From Sipunculus nudus (lineage: Eukaryota; Annelida; Sipuncula; Golfingiida; Sipunculidae): 64,000 bases of DNA. The notes below the pieces were generated by a model. That model was not told where the DNA came from. It saw nothing but the letters and a program-made list of their open reading frames with translations, and ran no database searches. Where the stretch lies: NCBI GenBank assembly GCA_026874595.1, contig CM049311.1:56057953-56121952 (forward strand). Direction: 5' to 3'. This document shows, in pieces, positions 42,950-55,100 of this stretch. Both the position numbers and the translations under genes were made by a program. Each line of letters opens with the position of its first letter. Position 1 is the first letter of the stretch.

Positions 42950-44440
42950 GTACCTGGAGATCTCGGACCTTTTACATCTCGGCCCACACAAAGTCGGACC
43001 ACTTCAGATCGGACCATTACGACCTCGGACCACTTTGTATCTGGTCACTACGATCTCGGACAACTTTGCGATCGGGCAACTACGATCTCGGACCAAAGTA
43101 ACATACATGTCTATGCCGCCTAAACTGTTATGAAATAACCGATGTTATGTTTATAATACACAATATTATTTCGTCTGCGCGCGATTCAGATATTAAAAAT
43201 TTCATTTGGACAAGTTAGTCTACGGCATAGCTCTTTCAAACCTTCATTTATATTGTCTGTCTATCATTCAATCTTTCTTTCATTCATTCCTTCAATCTTT
43301 CTTCCATTATTTTTTTATTTTTCTTTCTTTCATTCATTCTTTCCTTCCTTCATTCAATCTTTCATTTATTTTGCATGTCTATTATCCATTCTTTCTTTCA
43401 TTCATTCATTCATTCATTCATTCATTCATTCAATTTTTCTTTCATTAAATATTTTTTCATTAATTATTTCCTTCATTCATTCATTCATTCATTCATTCAT
43501 TCATTCATCCAGTCTTTCTCTCATTCAATCTTTCATTCATTTTTTCTATCATTCAATCTTTCTTTCATTCAATTTGTCTATCATTCAACCTTTCTTTCAT
43601 TCATTCTTTCCTTCCTCCATTAAATCCTTCATTTATTGTGACTGTCTGTCACTCAATCTTTCTTTAATTCATTCATTAAATCTTTCGTTCATTAAATCGT
43701 TTTTTCATTCATTCTTTCTTTCATTCATTCATTCATTCACTCTCATTCAAACTTTCATTTATTTTGTCTATCATCCAATTTTTCTTTCATTCAAACTGTC
43801 TATCATTCATTCTTTCCTACCTTCAATCTTTCATTTATTTTGTCTGTCTACCATTCAATATTTCTTTCATTAATTCATTCAATCTTTCGTTCATTAAATT
43901 TTTTTCATTCATTCTTTCTTTCATTCATTCATTCAATCTCATTCAAACTTTCATTTATTTTGTCTGTCTATCATTTAATCTTTCTTTCATTCCTTCATTC
44001 AATCTTTCTCTCATTCAATCTTTCTTTCATTCAGTCTGTCTATCATTCAACCTTTCTTTCATTTATTCTTTCATTCATTTAATCTTACATTCATTCTGTC
44101 TTTCTTTCATTCTTTATCACACACACTCGTAAACTTTAATAAACGATCAAATGCACAAATTTTAGAATTATTTATTAATTAATATTAAGACGATATGTAG
44201 CAAATGATTAATGATGGAGAGAATGATAAAGAGAGAGAGGCAACTGTTATGCGTGGAGTAATAATGTTTTAATAATTAGCTTTAACATCGTTTGAAGACG
44301 GAACATACACATTTGACAGCAACATCATGAGTCTGATCGAATATAGTGGTCGGAGATCGTCGACCGGGTGGTCCGAGATTGTACTAAGTGGTCCGACTTC
44401 GTGTGGGCCGAGATGTAAAAGGTCCGAGATCTCCAGAAAG
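42950..44440. mobile_element. Mutator-like inverted-repeat element with microsatellite filling
   Basis: CCATGGGTATG occurs directly repeated at 42939-42949 and 44441-44451, an 11-base candidate target duplication. Inside lie inverted termini: after six unmatched bases, about 49 bases beginning GGAGATCTCGGACC (42956) are inverted at 44386-44434 with one mismatch. Both termini contain further ATCTCGGACC-type units. Long inverted termini and a 9-11-bp duplication fit MULEs. The middle is (TTCA)n-rich satellite; no transposase. Confidence 0.6.
43237..44115 (+). repeat. (TTCA)n/(TTTC)n-rich degenerate microsatellite
   Basis: Nearly 900 bp of interspersed TTCA, TTTC and TCAA steps, with higher-order repetition of ATTTTGTCTGTCTATCATTCAA-type segments. 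Long open frames here encode only Ser/Phe/His/Ile-rich translation of the repeat and are not genes. Confidence 0.9.
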
Positions 44441-44451
44441 CCATGGGTATG

Positions 44452-45939
44452 AGTGCTGGTCCAAGTTGCCAATCTGACATCCTGAATTATATTTAGAAAT
44501 ATTAAAAAAAATATATTTTAAATCTCTCTTGTGGCAAAAAGGTTATCTCGAGGATTGTGTAGGACTATGGAGCCAGAGCTCAGAAAAGACAAATCTCCGT
44601 CAAACTATGGCTAATACGTACAAAACCAGAGACATGATTCTTTAGGTTCCGTATAATTGTTCAAAATTGTCTAGAGCCACCGGTGTCACCTGTGACTGTT
44701 GTCTAATTCATCTGTGCTGCCTCTCTGTCGATATCCCGTAAAATGAATATACTCATGAACATAAAAATGTTCTATCAAGAAACAAACAGCAACTGCTTCC
44801 GGTCCTGATACAACAGTTAGTACAAGGTGGTTTCGCGTGAGGTAGGTCATGAGTACTATAGGTTCTGAATATTTTTTGTCATGAAAAATGCGGATTCAGG
44901 CATCATTCAGCAAAATCAGTCACACCATCTTGAGCATCGTCATAACCCTTACCAATGTGACTTCCGGGTTCTTTAGAATATGAAAAGATAGAATATTATA
45001 AGTATCTGAGCTCACATACATTAAATGGATTGACGTCGTGCTACTGTTATTAAGGGGACATAATGTTATGCCTATTCTTTTACACTTTTAGTTCAGTTTT
45101 GCTTTAATCAAAAAGTTTCCCAGCAAAACCAACCCCGACGCAGAGTCTCAGTACCTCGTATACGGCTGTTTAACACCTAATTATGGGTCTGCGTGTTGGT
45201 AAACACAGTCCACGTGTGTCTGTTTACCATGCATAACAAGGCCACGCCATAACACACGGTGTTTCAGCGAGCGTGGAGATGTATTTATTTACTTCGGATA
45301 ATTCAGTCGGAGCATCTCCTGATTGACGTGTTCTGGTGATACAAGCGCTGTATTTACGTTGACACCTTCGATCGCGCCCGGTCCCCTGTTTTTAACACTC
45401 GTTTACAGGAGAAATATTGAACGGTTTCAGGGCAATATTTGGACAGGTACAAATTTATTTTAAAGGGAAGAATCTATTTTCCGTATTAATTCAACATGCT
45501 TTATAGGTGATAGGGCCCCTTCAAGTCTTCAAATATTGACCTACATCTATATGAGGAGATCAACAACCGTTTGGTATTTTCGGAGATTAGTCCTTCCAAT
45601 AATTTTTTTTTCAATAATATTACCATCTACATTTTAATAAAATTTGCAGGTTCAATTAATGTCAGTCACTACATTGATGACTTGCCACGAAAAAGAGTAA
45701 ACGTGCTATACGTAATACTGTAATAATACTAATGCCGACCACATGAGTGGTGGCACTAATTGAATACCGCACATGATGAGGAGGATGAATGTCAATAATA
45801 TTATAATTCAGCACAGTAGATTTTTGTATACACATTATCAATTTGAAGAAAGGGCCCTTGACTGAAGTAGGGCCAGGGGCCCCATGCAACCTTACTCCAC
45901 CCATGATGCTCGATCTTTCATAGAAATGTATATTATCTG
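44452..45939. other. Intergenic, no gene recognised
   Basis: Unique-looking DNA with no conserved coding segment. GC rises slightly around 45100-45400 without an identifiable exon. Confidence 0.4.
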
Positions 45940-46190
45940 GTCATGTAAAGGTATAGTTCTCAGGCTCTTTTATAGGAACCAGTGCGAGCGGGCGATATTT
46001 TATTTTACTTTTTTTTTGTATTATATATTTGATCAGAACAAAACATAAAATTAACAGAATTATTTTGCTAAACAGGTAAAAGCACTACATTACAAAGTAA
46101 ATCTGATCAAAATTGTATTATATATCTTCTTGAAAGATGAAAATCAAAATATTTTTTTATCGGGTGGGGGTGAAATTGACGCGGGCTAAG
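45940..46190 (+). repeat. Dispersed repeat, copy 1 (pair with 49955-50215)
   Basis: Shares with 49955-50215, in order: GAGCGGGCGATAT / GAGGGCGATATAG, 'AACAGGT.A.A.CACTA.ATTACAAAG', AATCT.ATCAAAATTG, ATCTTCTTGAAAG.TGAAAATCAAAATAT and a G-rich end. Non-coding and diverged. Confidence 0.6.
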
Positions 46191-48953
46191 AACCATGCTT
46201 TTTTACTTTTTTTTGCCTAATCTGGCTCTTTTAAATGTTTCCGTCCTGTCAACTTATGACAACTTTCAAATACCATTGCAGGCTTCCCCTCTGAAAAGTG
46301 TCTTTACAACCATAGAGTCTCGACATAGTTTACACATCAATCGTACCACTTCATAGCCTTTTATCCGAATACAAATGAAATGATTTGAAATGCATGCTAC
46401 CTCTGTATTATCACCACTTGCTTATGACAAACAGAATTCATAGAATCAATATTTTATACACTGATTTCGCTGATCAAGGCAGTACTAACAATTGAGCGTG
46501 ATCCTTTTACCTGTATCTGTTTTGCCCTTTTTTCTGTATGTTTTAGATGTAGGAGGGAAATATATGCATATATTTATTCAGCAAATGTGTTTATTTTGCC
46601 TTAAAATCTCATATTCATGATTATTTTGGAAAAAATATTAATATAAAAGGTTTTTACTACCAGGCTGTAATAACCAATTAACTCTCTTCGTGTAATGTTT
46701 AATAGAGTACCAGTTGCAGCACAAGTTCATGTTGGCGCGACCTTTAAGTGGTTCTGTGCAACGTGATGCTTGGTAATACCAGCCAGTGCTGAACAGACGA
46801 GTTAATTGCCGGACAAGGACAAGCGGCTCCACAGGACTTGTTCACCTGGCTGAGCCGGGTCGGTAAATTCAATGGTAGCCTGCCTTATCCGTCTCCTATG
46901 ACCAGTACAGTAGGGCTTCCATTGTGTTAGAAACTCTATATTCAGACGTCGAGTATATTATCTATATCAGGCTATTGTTGGATACTTTTCGTCAAACAAT
47001 TAAAAAACACACTATATCGATTATCATCAAACAGATGAGGCGAAAAGGCAGCCTCTCTGCCTACAGTGAACAATACTAATCAATACCGTCTTCTATTAGA
47101 TTTTTGCATTGTAGTAAGCTCATAGGCTTTTTAAGTGGTATACTTATTCTCAATATTAATTACCTATTATTTCAAATTAATAAATGTTATATAGTATAAA
47201 TTATAAGATTTATGACCTTTTTGAATCAGCTAAATGCGTTGCATATGCATTTGCTCCGTTGTTCAATGTAAATTACAGCAAACTGTAAACTTTGTCTGCG
47301 ACCGGTTTGCTGGTAATCTATCGACGACTTAGGCAGCTAAAATTAAAGTAATGTTATTAAGATATAAACCTCGCGTAAATTGTCAACAACTGAGCATAAT
47401 GGCTGACGGTGTATTTCTAGGACAACTTTATGAAACAAACCTCTTAGGTTTAAATTTTAATGCCAGTCTATCTTGATTACACATGAACGAGTACTTTCAA
47501 ATCAATTATCAAATATATTTATATTTAAATTATTTATCCGTCTCTCTAAATATTTATCTAGAGACAAATTATCTATTGTGAATGACAAGATTATTCAGCC
47601 TCGCATAGACTATGCTACTTTACTTAACCATCTGGGGGTATTGACTAACATAGCTGGATAAGGGGAGAATACTAAAGATGTAAAATCCGTGACAATCCGT
47701 CTTAAAACTGATGTTTCCATTTTGATATTTGAAGTGCAAGTTCAGCACAAACACTGAACTGGGTGTCTGTATCAAAACTATTTGAATACTTTACAACCCT
47801 TCTAATGTATCAACAATTACATCAGGCACCTATCATGCTTACTCAACAAGATCCCCACCGAATATACTTAAACGTCAAACGGAATCCATTGAATAAAAGA
47901 AAAGATCCCTACAAAAAAGGCGAATTAAGCTAAACGAAATCGGTGATATTCGGAAACGGCGAATCGTCATATATGGGGGAGTTCTTGATTTACTTTTCTA
48001 TTCCCCGGGTTACATGCCGGATTCTAAATCCGGGTTATATGCCGGATCCACGCCAATTCTTCTTTGGCCCATTTCTGAGATGCCCTGAAAAATTCAGGAC
48101 ATTCCGTTAATTGCTGCGTGAGTTGTATTGTGAACAAATACACAAACACACACCCACAAATGCACGAAAGGGGATGACTGACTGTATGCGTTCATTGTGA
48201 TGGAAAAAAATATGACAGACTGCATATATTTTTAAATATATTATTTATATAGATGGACACACAGTGGAGATACTAGTTCTTAAACTTAAATTGTCAAAAC
48301 CAATATCTTTTCATTACTCAGTGTATTTGCTCATTCTAAACAGGAACATTTTGTGACGGCACAGAAATATAAGAAAAGAAAGAAAGAAAGTAATAATAAT
48401 AATAATAATAATAATAATTATAATAATAATAGAGTATACTTAAGAATACTTAAGTATTCATTTATTATTGATCCAAAAAATGCCTCTCCATTTCTTTTTG
48501 AGATATGAAAAATATAAACCATTAAATGAATATTAGAAGAACCTTTAAAGGATTGTTAAAACGATTACATGAAATAAATGAAGACATCTATTAATTTATA
48601 TCTTATAATCATTCATATTAAGTACATGTATGAGGATATCTTATGACGATTAATTTTCAATAAATGGAGGACATTACTTGGAAGCGTTTCGAATAGTTAT
48701 AAGATTTGGTTGCGAACAAATACTTCTTTATAGTGTACTTGCAAGACAGAGCGCCACCACACACTGGTGTCAGCTGTTCCAATAACCTACCAGGAGATTG
48801 TGGGGACATGGTGCCTTCACTTTTGCATTTGCCTGTAATTCATGATACACCCTGTAACGTATATTTTCTGTGTACTGCGGTGTATCCAAGAAGGGATGAT
48901 ATTTTTACAACTTAGGTCGTCGGAAGGGTTTAGTGTAAATTATGGGGAAATCT
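46191..48953. other. Intergenic, microsatellites only
   Basis: No gene recognised. A (GAAA)n-(TAA)n microsatellite spans about 48374-48431. Short frames (for example from 47473) lack recognisable domains. Confidence 0.4.
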
Positions 48954-49136
48954 TCATTTGCTGTGAGTGTTGAGGGGGTTTGTATTTATTGGTTCCGGCG
49001 GGGCTCTAAGTTTCCACGGGAATGTGCTCGGGGCGCCGGTGCCATCAAGGACGGCGTTGTCGGGATCAGATCCAGCCGGCCGGTCAACACCAAAATCCAA
49101 TTCCGGGTAATCCCATAGTGCCAGGCTCTGGCTCAA
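48954..49136 (-). CDS. Possible terminal coding exon, unrecognised
   Basis: On the minus strand, after CCTCCAGAGGGAGCAG (an acceptor-like AG), the frame encodes about 60 residues including LALWDYPELDFGVDRP, DPDNAVLDGTG and STFPWKLRAPPEP, then TGA at 48954-48956. The segment is distinctly GC-richer than its flanks and protein-like in composition (Pro/Asp/Gly). No family is recognised and no other exon of the same gene is seen, so this is a candidate only. Confidence 0.3.
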   Translation of the reverse strand: MSQSLALWDYPELDFGVDRPAGSDPDNAVLDGTGAPSTFPWKLRAPPEPINTNPLNTHSK

Positions 49137-49954
49137 CCTGCTCCCTCTGGAGGAGGCAGGATGAAATACAATTAGGAAAGAGTTGATGTCTGGCCCTGCA
49201 GGAAAGGATCATCACAATGAGTTAAAAGAAGATGTATGCATTCAATGTATTTTATCATGAAACCCTATAATATGAGTCTGATGTAAAAGTATTTCTGTAT
49301 CAAAGGTTCCCGTTGTTGCTGATAAATACGATCCTGACTATTCTTTTTGTCTTAATTTCATGAGAACGATTAGTACACGCCATACTTGCCAGTTTCTGGT
49401 AAATTTTAACATAATAATTTCAAAGGTGCTTTTTTATGTTTTCAATCTGTGGTGAAAGAAGTAATTCATCATGACCGGTGATTTTCTTTGCAACGAAAAA
49501 CATGACAGAAAGTGGCAGAGTGACAAGAAAGCAGTACAACAGGGTAACATGGTCTTGAAACGTAATAATCTAGTACAACTGGGGTAAGCCTCCTGCACAT
49601 CGGAACCAAGCCGTACAATACAAAGATAACAGAGAATAGTGGAAATCCGTACAGCTGTAATACAGCCATAAACAGAGGTAAGGCAGTTCCACTTAGCCTT
49701 GCAGCTGCAAACAGTGGCTACGAGCAATACAGAAGTAACAGGCTGGAGGAGCACACTTCCGCCAGAGATTGTTTGTACTCAAAGCAAACCTCTTCCTGTG
49801 GGAACGGCCGTGATTACTAATCTCAACTGTCAAACTTTAAAATCAAAACTTGTTTCATTATAAGGAAACACTTTCTGTTTACATTTTACTTGCGTCTGCT
49901 TGCATAAAATCACTAATCCGTGAAGTATTTAAAAAAAACACCCATGTTTAGGCC
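49137..49954. other. Intergenic or intronic, no gene recognised
   Basis: A minus-strand frame spans 49434-49754, but its cysteine-rich peptide resembles no known domain and lacks splice context. Confidence 0.35.
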
Positions 49955-50215
49955 AAAAAAGGATAGTTTTCAGGCACTTTTTTTCAGAAATCATTGCGGG
50001 AGGGCGATATAGTATTTTTTCCAATTTTTTTGTATGTTTCGATAAAAATGCCATATGAAAAGGGGCAAACATGAAAATAACAGATTTTTTTTTGCGAAAC
50101 AGGTTACAACACTATATTACAAAGGAAATCTTATCAAAATTGCATTATCATATCTTCTTGAAAGCTGAAAATCAAAATATATATTTTTGGTGCGGGGGTT
50201 GAGGGGGGGGGGGTA
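49955..50215 (+). repeat. Dispersed repeat, copy 2
   Basis: Diverged second copy of 45940-46190, ending in a run of G at about 50203-50211. Confidence 0.6.
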
Positions 50216-50462
50216 TTTTTTATTTTTTTGCCTAATGTTATTTAGCGTGAAATGGTTTCATTAAGAGGTTCAGACAAAGTTTTGCGGCCTTGACCCACCC
50301 CCTCCCCCCTCTCCCGACCTGGGGACTTTTTTTAGGATTGACATTTGTCCTCCTGGGTTGGGCCTCCGCCCTTTTCCTAAATCCTCGATCCGCCCCTGAG
50401 AGTTGTGCTCTTTTGAGTCCAGTTCTGCGCAGTGTGAGTGCGGAAAGAGAATTTTAGAATGA

Positions 50463-50496
<34 letters not shown>

Positions 50497-52546
50497 GGGG
50501 GGGGGGTGAAGTAGTGCTCGTGTTGAGAAACGACAGAAGCGAGTCAACAAGCGTTACCTGGTGGAGAAACATTAAAAATAATAGGCTGTAAGGGTGTAGT
50601 CTCGAGGAGTTAAAAAACATTACGATGTCACACCTTTCTTCAATCCTATTCCTCAGATTTTAGGTCGAAAAAGAGTTGGCGCGTCCCTACACATCGGTGA
50701 TTCTCGTTTGTATGAGGATCTGACAAGGATGAGCAAATGGAAGGACAGTACATTTGTTACACTGAACAGTTCATCATCTTGTGGCAGACTAGTGATTGAT
50801 AACTTCGCTACTGATATTAAAACTCAATGACAAGCAATATGAGTCCTAATACCTGTCATTTCTCATGATATCTGACCAATCAGTCTATCATATTAAGCCA
50901 TGCAGGGACCAACCGTTGAGGAATATATTAAATATTCTAAGGAAGTATGTATGACCTCACTAAGTGAATCCCGACGTATAACAGAGAACCAAACAGCTTC
51001 ATTATAGTTGCTGTGTGTAAATATGGGACTATGGAATGTCTCGTGCTGTATGCTATATTTGTATTATGTAAGCGTGGCATTCTAGTGCTTCATATATAGC
51101 AACACCAAGCGATGACCTGAAGGGTGGAATGGAGGAGACGAATGATGTAAACTAAATTTATGTAATATTCTAGTATTGTTTGTAAAAGGATCACGAAATG
51201 CCATTGGTGTAACAGAAAATATATACTCCCTGGGCAGGTTTTCAGCTTGGTCATAAATAAATGAGTTTCAGTCTGGAGGCAATCCCCTACGGCGGCTGTG
51301 AGATAATTGAGTAAAAAGTGCATTTTACGGCGTCTATTATAGATAATACTTCCACTCAATGCTGCGAGTTTTTCCGCAGCATATCTCATTTGTTTGTATA
51401 TTTTGTGACTGAAAACTGAGATAATAATATCAACATGGCCGTCTATACCGCGGGGGTGATGGTCCTGAGTCTCTGTGTCCGTTGTTTGCCGTTAATTCCA
51501 CACGGGGCCGGCGGTAAATTGTTCCTGCTTGATGTATTGGCTGACTTGTATAATAACGGAGATAAGACAGGACCGGCCTTCCAGTATATAGTCGGTAATG
51601 TACTCTGGTTTTGCCGTGCCGGCCGCAGCCTGCTGTAAATTCAAATCCATTTCCTATATTCGGTTCGTTCAGACTTTGGAGTCGCAATCCGCGGACCTGG
51701 CATGAATGCTTTATTGAGGACAAAAAAACTGCAGTTGGTAATAATGTACGACATGACAACGGCCAGGCATTATGCTGGATTTGTCTACTTGAAACTTTTA
51801 ATGAGTTCTGACGGCCCATACATGTTAATGAAACTCACGAGTCTCAGAAACAATCAATATACGACAAGGCCAAAGTTCTATTATAGTACTTGAAACACAG
51901 TATTACAATTATAAAATATGTCTTAAATATTTTATACATGATATTGGCATTGTAGTGGTGCTGCATGAATGGTCATTATGAAGGAAAAACAGAAGCAGCC
52001 ACACGTTCGATTGTCTGCAATAATTTCTCATCTTTTTAATACTATAATACAGGTATAAATGTTTTCTTTCATGCACCAATTATTGTGTATAATGTATAAT
52101 TAAAAGAACAAGTAACTAATAGACTTATTGATGTACAACGTAATCGAGGTGGATTCGTAGTTTTATATCCAGTGAGAATAAAACACACCATGTATTTATA
52201 CCTCAGCTTTATAATAAAGCACCTACAGGAGGGTTCATAGTGAGTTTAACAGGCATAGAACCTCATGTAGCGCCGTTTCGGCCCCTTGACAGGTCTATCC
52301 AGATGTCAGAGTGCCATACTGAATTATAACCAGGACAGCATTCGACAAGGATGCAGATATTTTCATCATTTTGTGAATGCCTGGTCACTTTACATAAGCC
52401 AGACCAATCTTTATCCATGTTAGTGTATACTTTATAACAACACTTACCATGTGCAACAATAAAATCCGTTAACACATCAAAATTTTAAACCTTCCTTCAT
52501 GTTGCTAAATTTCCGATATTATGCACGCAAACATGGCTCGAATGGA
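50216..52546. other. Intergenic, no firm gene
   Basis: Contains a (TG)n microsatellite with a G run at 50466-50506. The patch 51430-51700 is GC-richer and open in both directions, but neither translation is recognisable. Otherwise AT-rich and featureless. Confidence 0.35.
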
Positions 52547-52856
52547 TCACTGGACGATACCAACTTGTACTGACTGACTGAAAGTGTAGTCGGCGCTCGA
52601 GCCAGTCACAGGTCTACAGAAAATCCGGCCCGCAAAGGCTCCCTGACAAAGTTTGACAGATTGAGTCGGTATGCAGTTAGATATTTTAGGCGAAAATAAA
52701 AGATACTGATAGAGGTTCAGGTCGTTGTGAGAAAGGTGGAAAAAGGTGGAGAAACCGGAGAGAACCACCGACCTTGGACGGGCCACTACAACCCACTCCC
52801 ATGGCAACACCTGGGATCACCAGCGGAGCGTTTTACCGCTCAGCTGTCCAGGCTTC
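52547..52856 (-). repeat. Possible tRNA-derived SINE
   Basis: On the minus strand it starts AGCCTGGACAGCTGAGCGGT, a tRNA-like A-box region, with GGTGGTTCTCTCCGG about 75 bases later in the B-box position. After this come a CT-rich zone (CCACCTTTTTCCACC) and an unrelated tail. The A- and B-box spacing fits an RNA polymerase III promoter, but the B box is degenerate, and no A-tail or target duplication was found. Confidence 0.35.
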
Positions 52857-53439
52857 TACAAACTTGTACACGAAACATTCTCTCGTAACCACTGAGGTGT
52901 ATTTTTCACTTTGGTTTACGCTCTAAGAAAAAAAAGGGTTCTAGGTAGAACCCAAAGGGTTCTAGGTACTAGGTAGAACCCTTAAGGTTCTTGGAAGTGG
53001 ACTGAGTGGGGAACATTTTACATATGGCTATATATGAGTTCATATAAATTCTGTTGTGTTAATCCATCACTGTAGCCTAATCTTAAGATAAAAGGTTGTT
53101 TACCACGAGATCGATGCAATATAGAATGGATGGCCATTGCAATGCATTTCTCTTCTTGCTTTCTGATACGATTCAAGTAGGCCTACGTGTCCAATATAAA
53201 TGCCCATTGAGTATATTAAAGCCGAAACCACATAAACATTCATGTTCTTGTCGTATAGAATAGGTGGCACAATTATAGAGCCCTTGTGCTTCTGTATATT
53301 GATCCAAATTATAATATGAAAATGTTGTCCATTGAACCAGTCTACTTACTCTATACAATATGAATCTTCATGAATCGTCAAGGTTGTTCTGTTCACAGTT
53401 CACGGGCTAAGCTATATACAACACAGATTAAACTATAAC
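52857..53439. other. Short palindromic repeat and unique sequence
   Basis: At 52930-52995 are direct and inverted copies of GGGTTCTAGGTAGAACCC, a small inverted-repeat block typical of MITE ends. The remainder is featureless. Confidence 0.4.
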
Positions 53440-53570
53440 AAGTTTATTCATGTTCCAACATATCGAACTCCACTCAGCTCACTCTCCACACGGTTCACAC
53501 CTATATATCCTCTATTATCGCTCGTGACAAGCTGTTATACACAGCGCTAATGTACAACGCTAATAATGGT
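53440..53570 (-). promoter_or_regulatory. LTR-like promoter/poly(A) module
   Basis: On the minus strand a TATATA box (53502-53508) is followed about 60 bases later by AATAAA (53443-53448), the close TATA-to-poly(A) spacing seen in retroelement LTRs. Compare the similar module at 57470-58095. LTR boundaries are not defined. Confidence 0.3.
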
Positions 53571-55017
53571 GCAATATTTCGTTCCATTTGATATTGTCAC
53601 TGGTCACATATCTTATCCACTTACAGGAAATAACGCTCTCGGCACGGGAGCATCACGGAAACGAACGCTTTCAAAGTTGCGGCGACGGAGGGACGATTTT
53701 GGGGAAAATAGTATTTCCCAAACACAGATGTTTTTATACGTTGACTGCATTTGTTTAGGAGTCTCCCTCTCTGGTAAGTGAAAGAGTCATACTCTGTGGC
53801 GTCTGTGCTCTGTATAAGGTACGATACATTAAGCTACAATTTAGGAAAATGCAGTACGATAAACGATAATTCAGGACACTATGGTTCATTATCATGTAAC
53901 ATAGTTCAAAACAATTTGATATGTAACAGTATGGTACAATCCAAAATGCCACCTGTCGGCAACTATGAGTGTGTTTCAAGACAAAATGCAGTTTGTTACT
54001 CTGAATCAGAGCCTGAGCCCATCCAAAAATAATTATTTAATAATAATACATTTATTGAAAGAAACGAGGAGGAATTTGCACATCTCAGACAAGAATGAAG
54101 CTGGTAGGCCACCAGCCTAGATCTTGACTCCAACAGGCAAAACAACAAGAAGATATGGCGAAGATATAACAGCATGTCGTCGACCCCTTCTTAGACTTTC
54201 CAAAATGGCGAAGTACCTCTTCTGTCCCAGTAATTTGGATTTAAGTTCACTGACTCTTTAGTCAGACGCGCTAATCACGTGACTGCCAGGTTCCTGCAGA
54301 AAGAACATTCAGAAAAAAACATGATTAGAGTGGATTTTTTGCTAATTAATAACTTGTATAATGTCAGTATTTGCATAGAATTCTTTGATAATACTTCATA
54401 GATTATACTTGGTATGATCTTTATCATCTGTCATTTTATCGTTTGACCATTCGCTAGTTCCCGTTTAGTGTGCATTCTATATAATGTTTTTTATTATATA
54501 TTCATTCGCAGCATCGTTGGTTCTTATAAGATGTCATTATTTATACATTTCGGATCACTCTAAAGGGCAGAGTGCATGTGGTATTTATTGCATTCTGTTT
54601 TAAGCCAGTCTTCTGTGTTATTTACAGCTCTCTGTTGCCTTCTTGGTTTCTTGGTTCGCCGTCAGTTTATCCTCTATGGGGATAAATAACAGCTGGTTCG
54701 TCCCGGAGTTTAATGTCAGCCGAGTGATGGTGAGGTCCGAGATGAGAGAGCTGATTCTCCTTCGACATGTAATGTAATCTGTCTGTGATCTGTATTGAGC
54801 AGACGACCTAAAGCTCGCGTCCATGCCACGGAAAACTAATGATTTAAACTACAGCATATCTTTGCCCGTGGTCTGCATTATTTCTGCTCATGGATCACCA
54901 CGTTTGTTAAAGCGTTATCTGCATCGTAACTAGCATTATTTCGTAAATACATATTGGTACAAAATCAGTATACGAGTATTTGCATGATCTTCAAGATAGT
55001 GAAATATTATTTTGCTC

Positions 55018-55100
<83 letters not shown>

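Noticed and set aside
43206-44132. Several long overlapping + strand frames rich in Ser/Phe/His/Ile
   Set aside because: They are translations of the (TTCA)n/(TTTC)n microsatellite in three frames; no start context, splice sites or domain.
49434-49754. 106-residue cysteine-rich minus-strand frame
   Set aside because: Overlapping open frames, no signal or domain, likely chance.
51430-51819. 129-residue minus-strand frame and opposing + frames in a GC-richer patch
   Set aside because: Both strands are open, neither peptide is recognisable, and no splice or start evidence separates them.
52547-52810. 87-residue minus-strand protein
   Set aside because: The translated sequence is that of a tRNA-SINE-like repeat.
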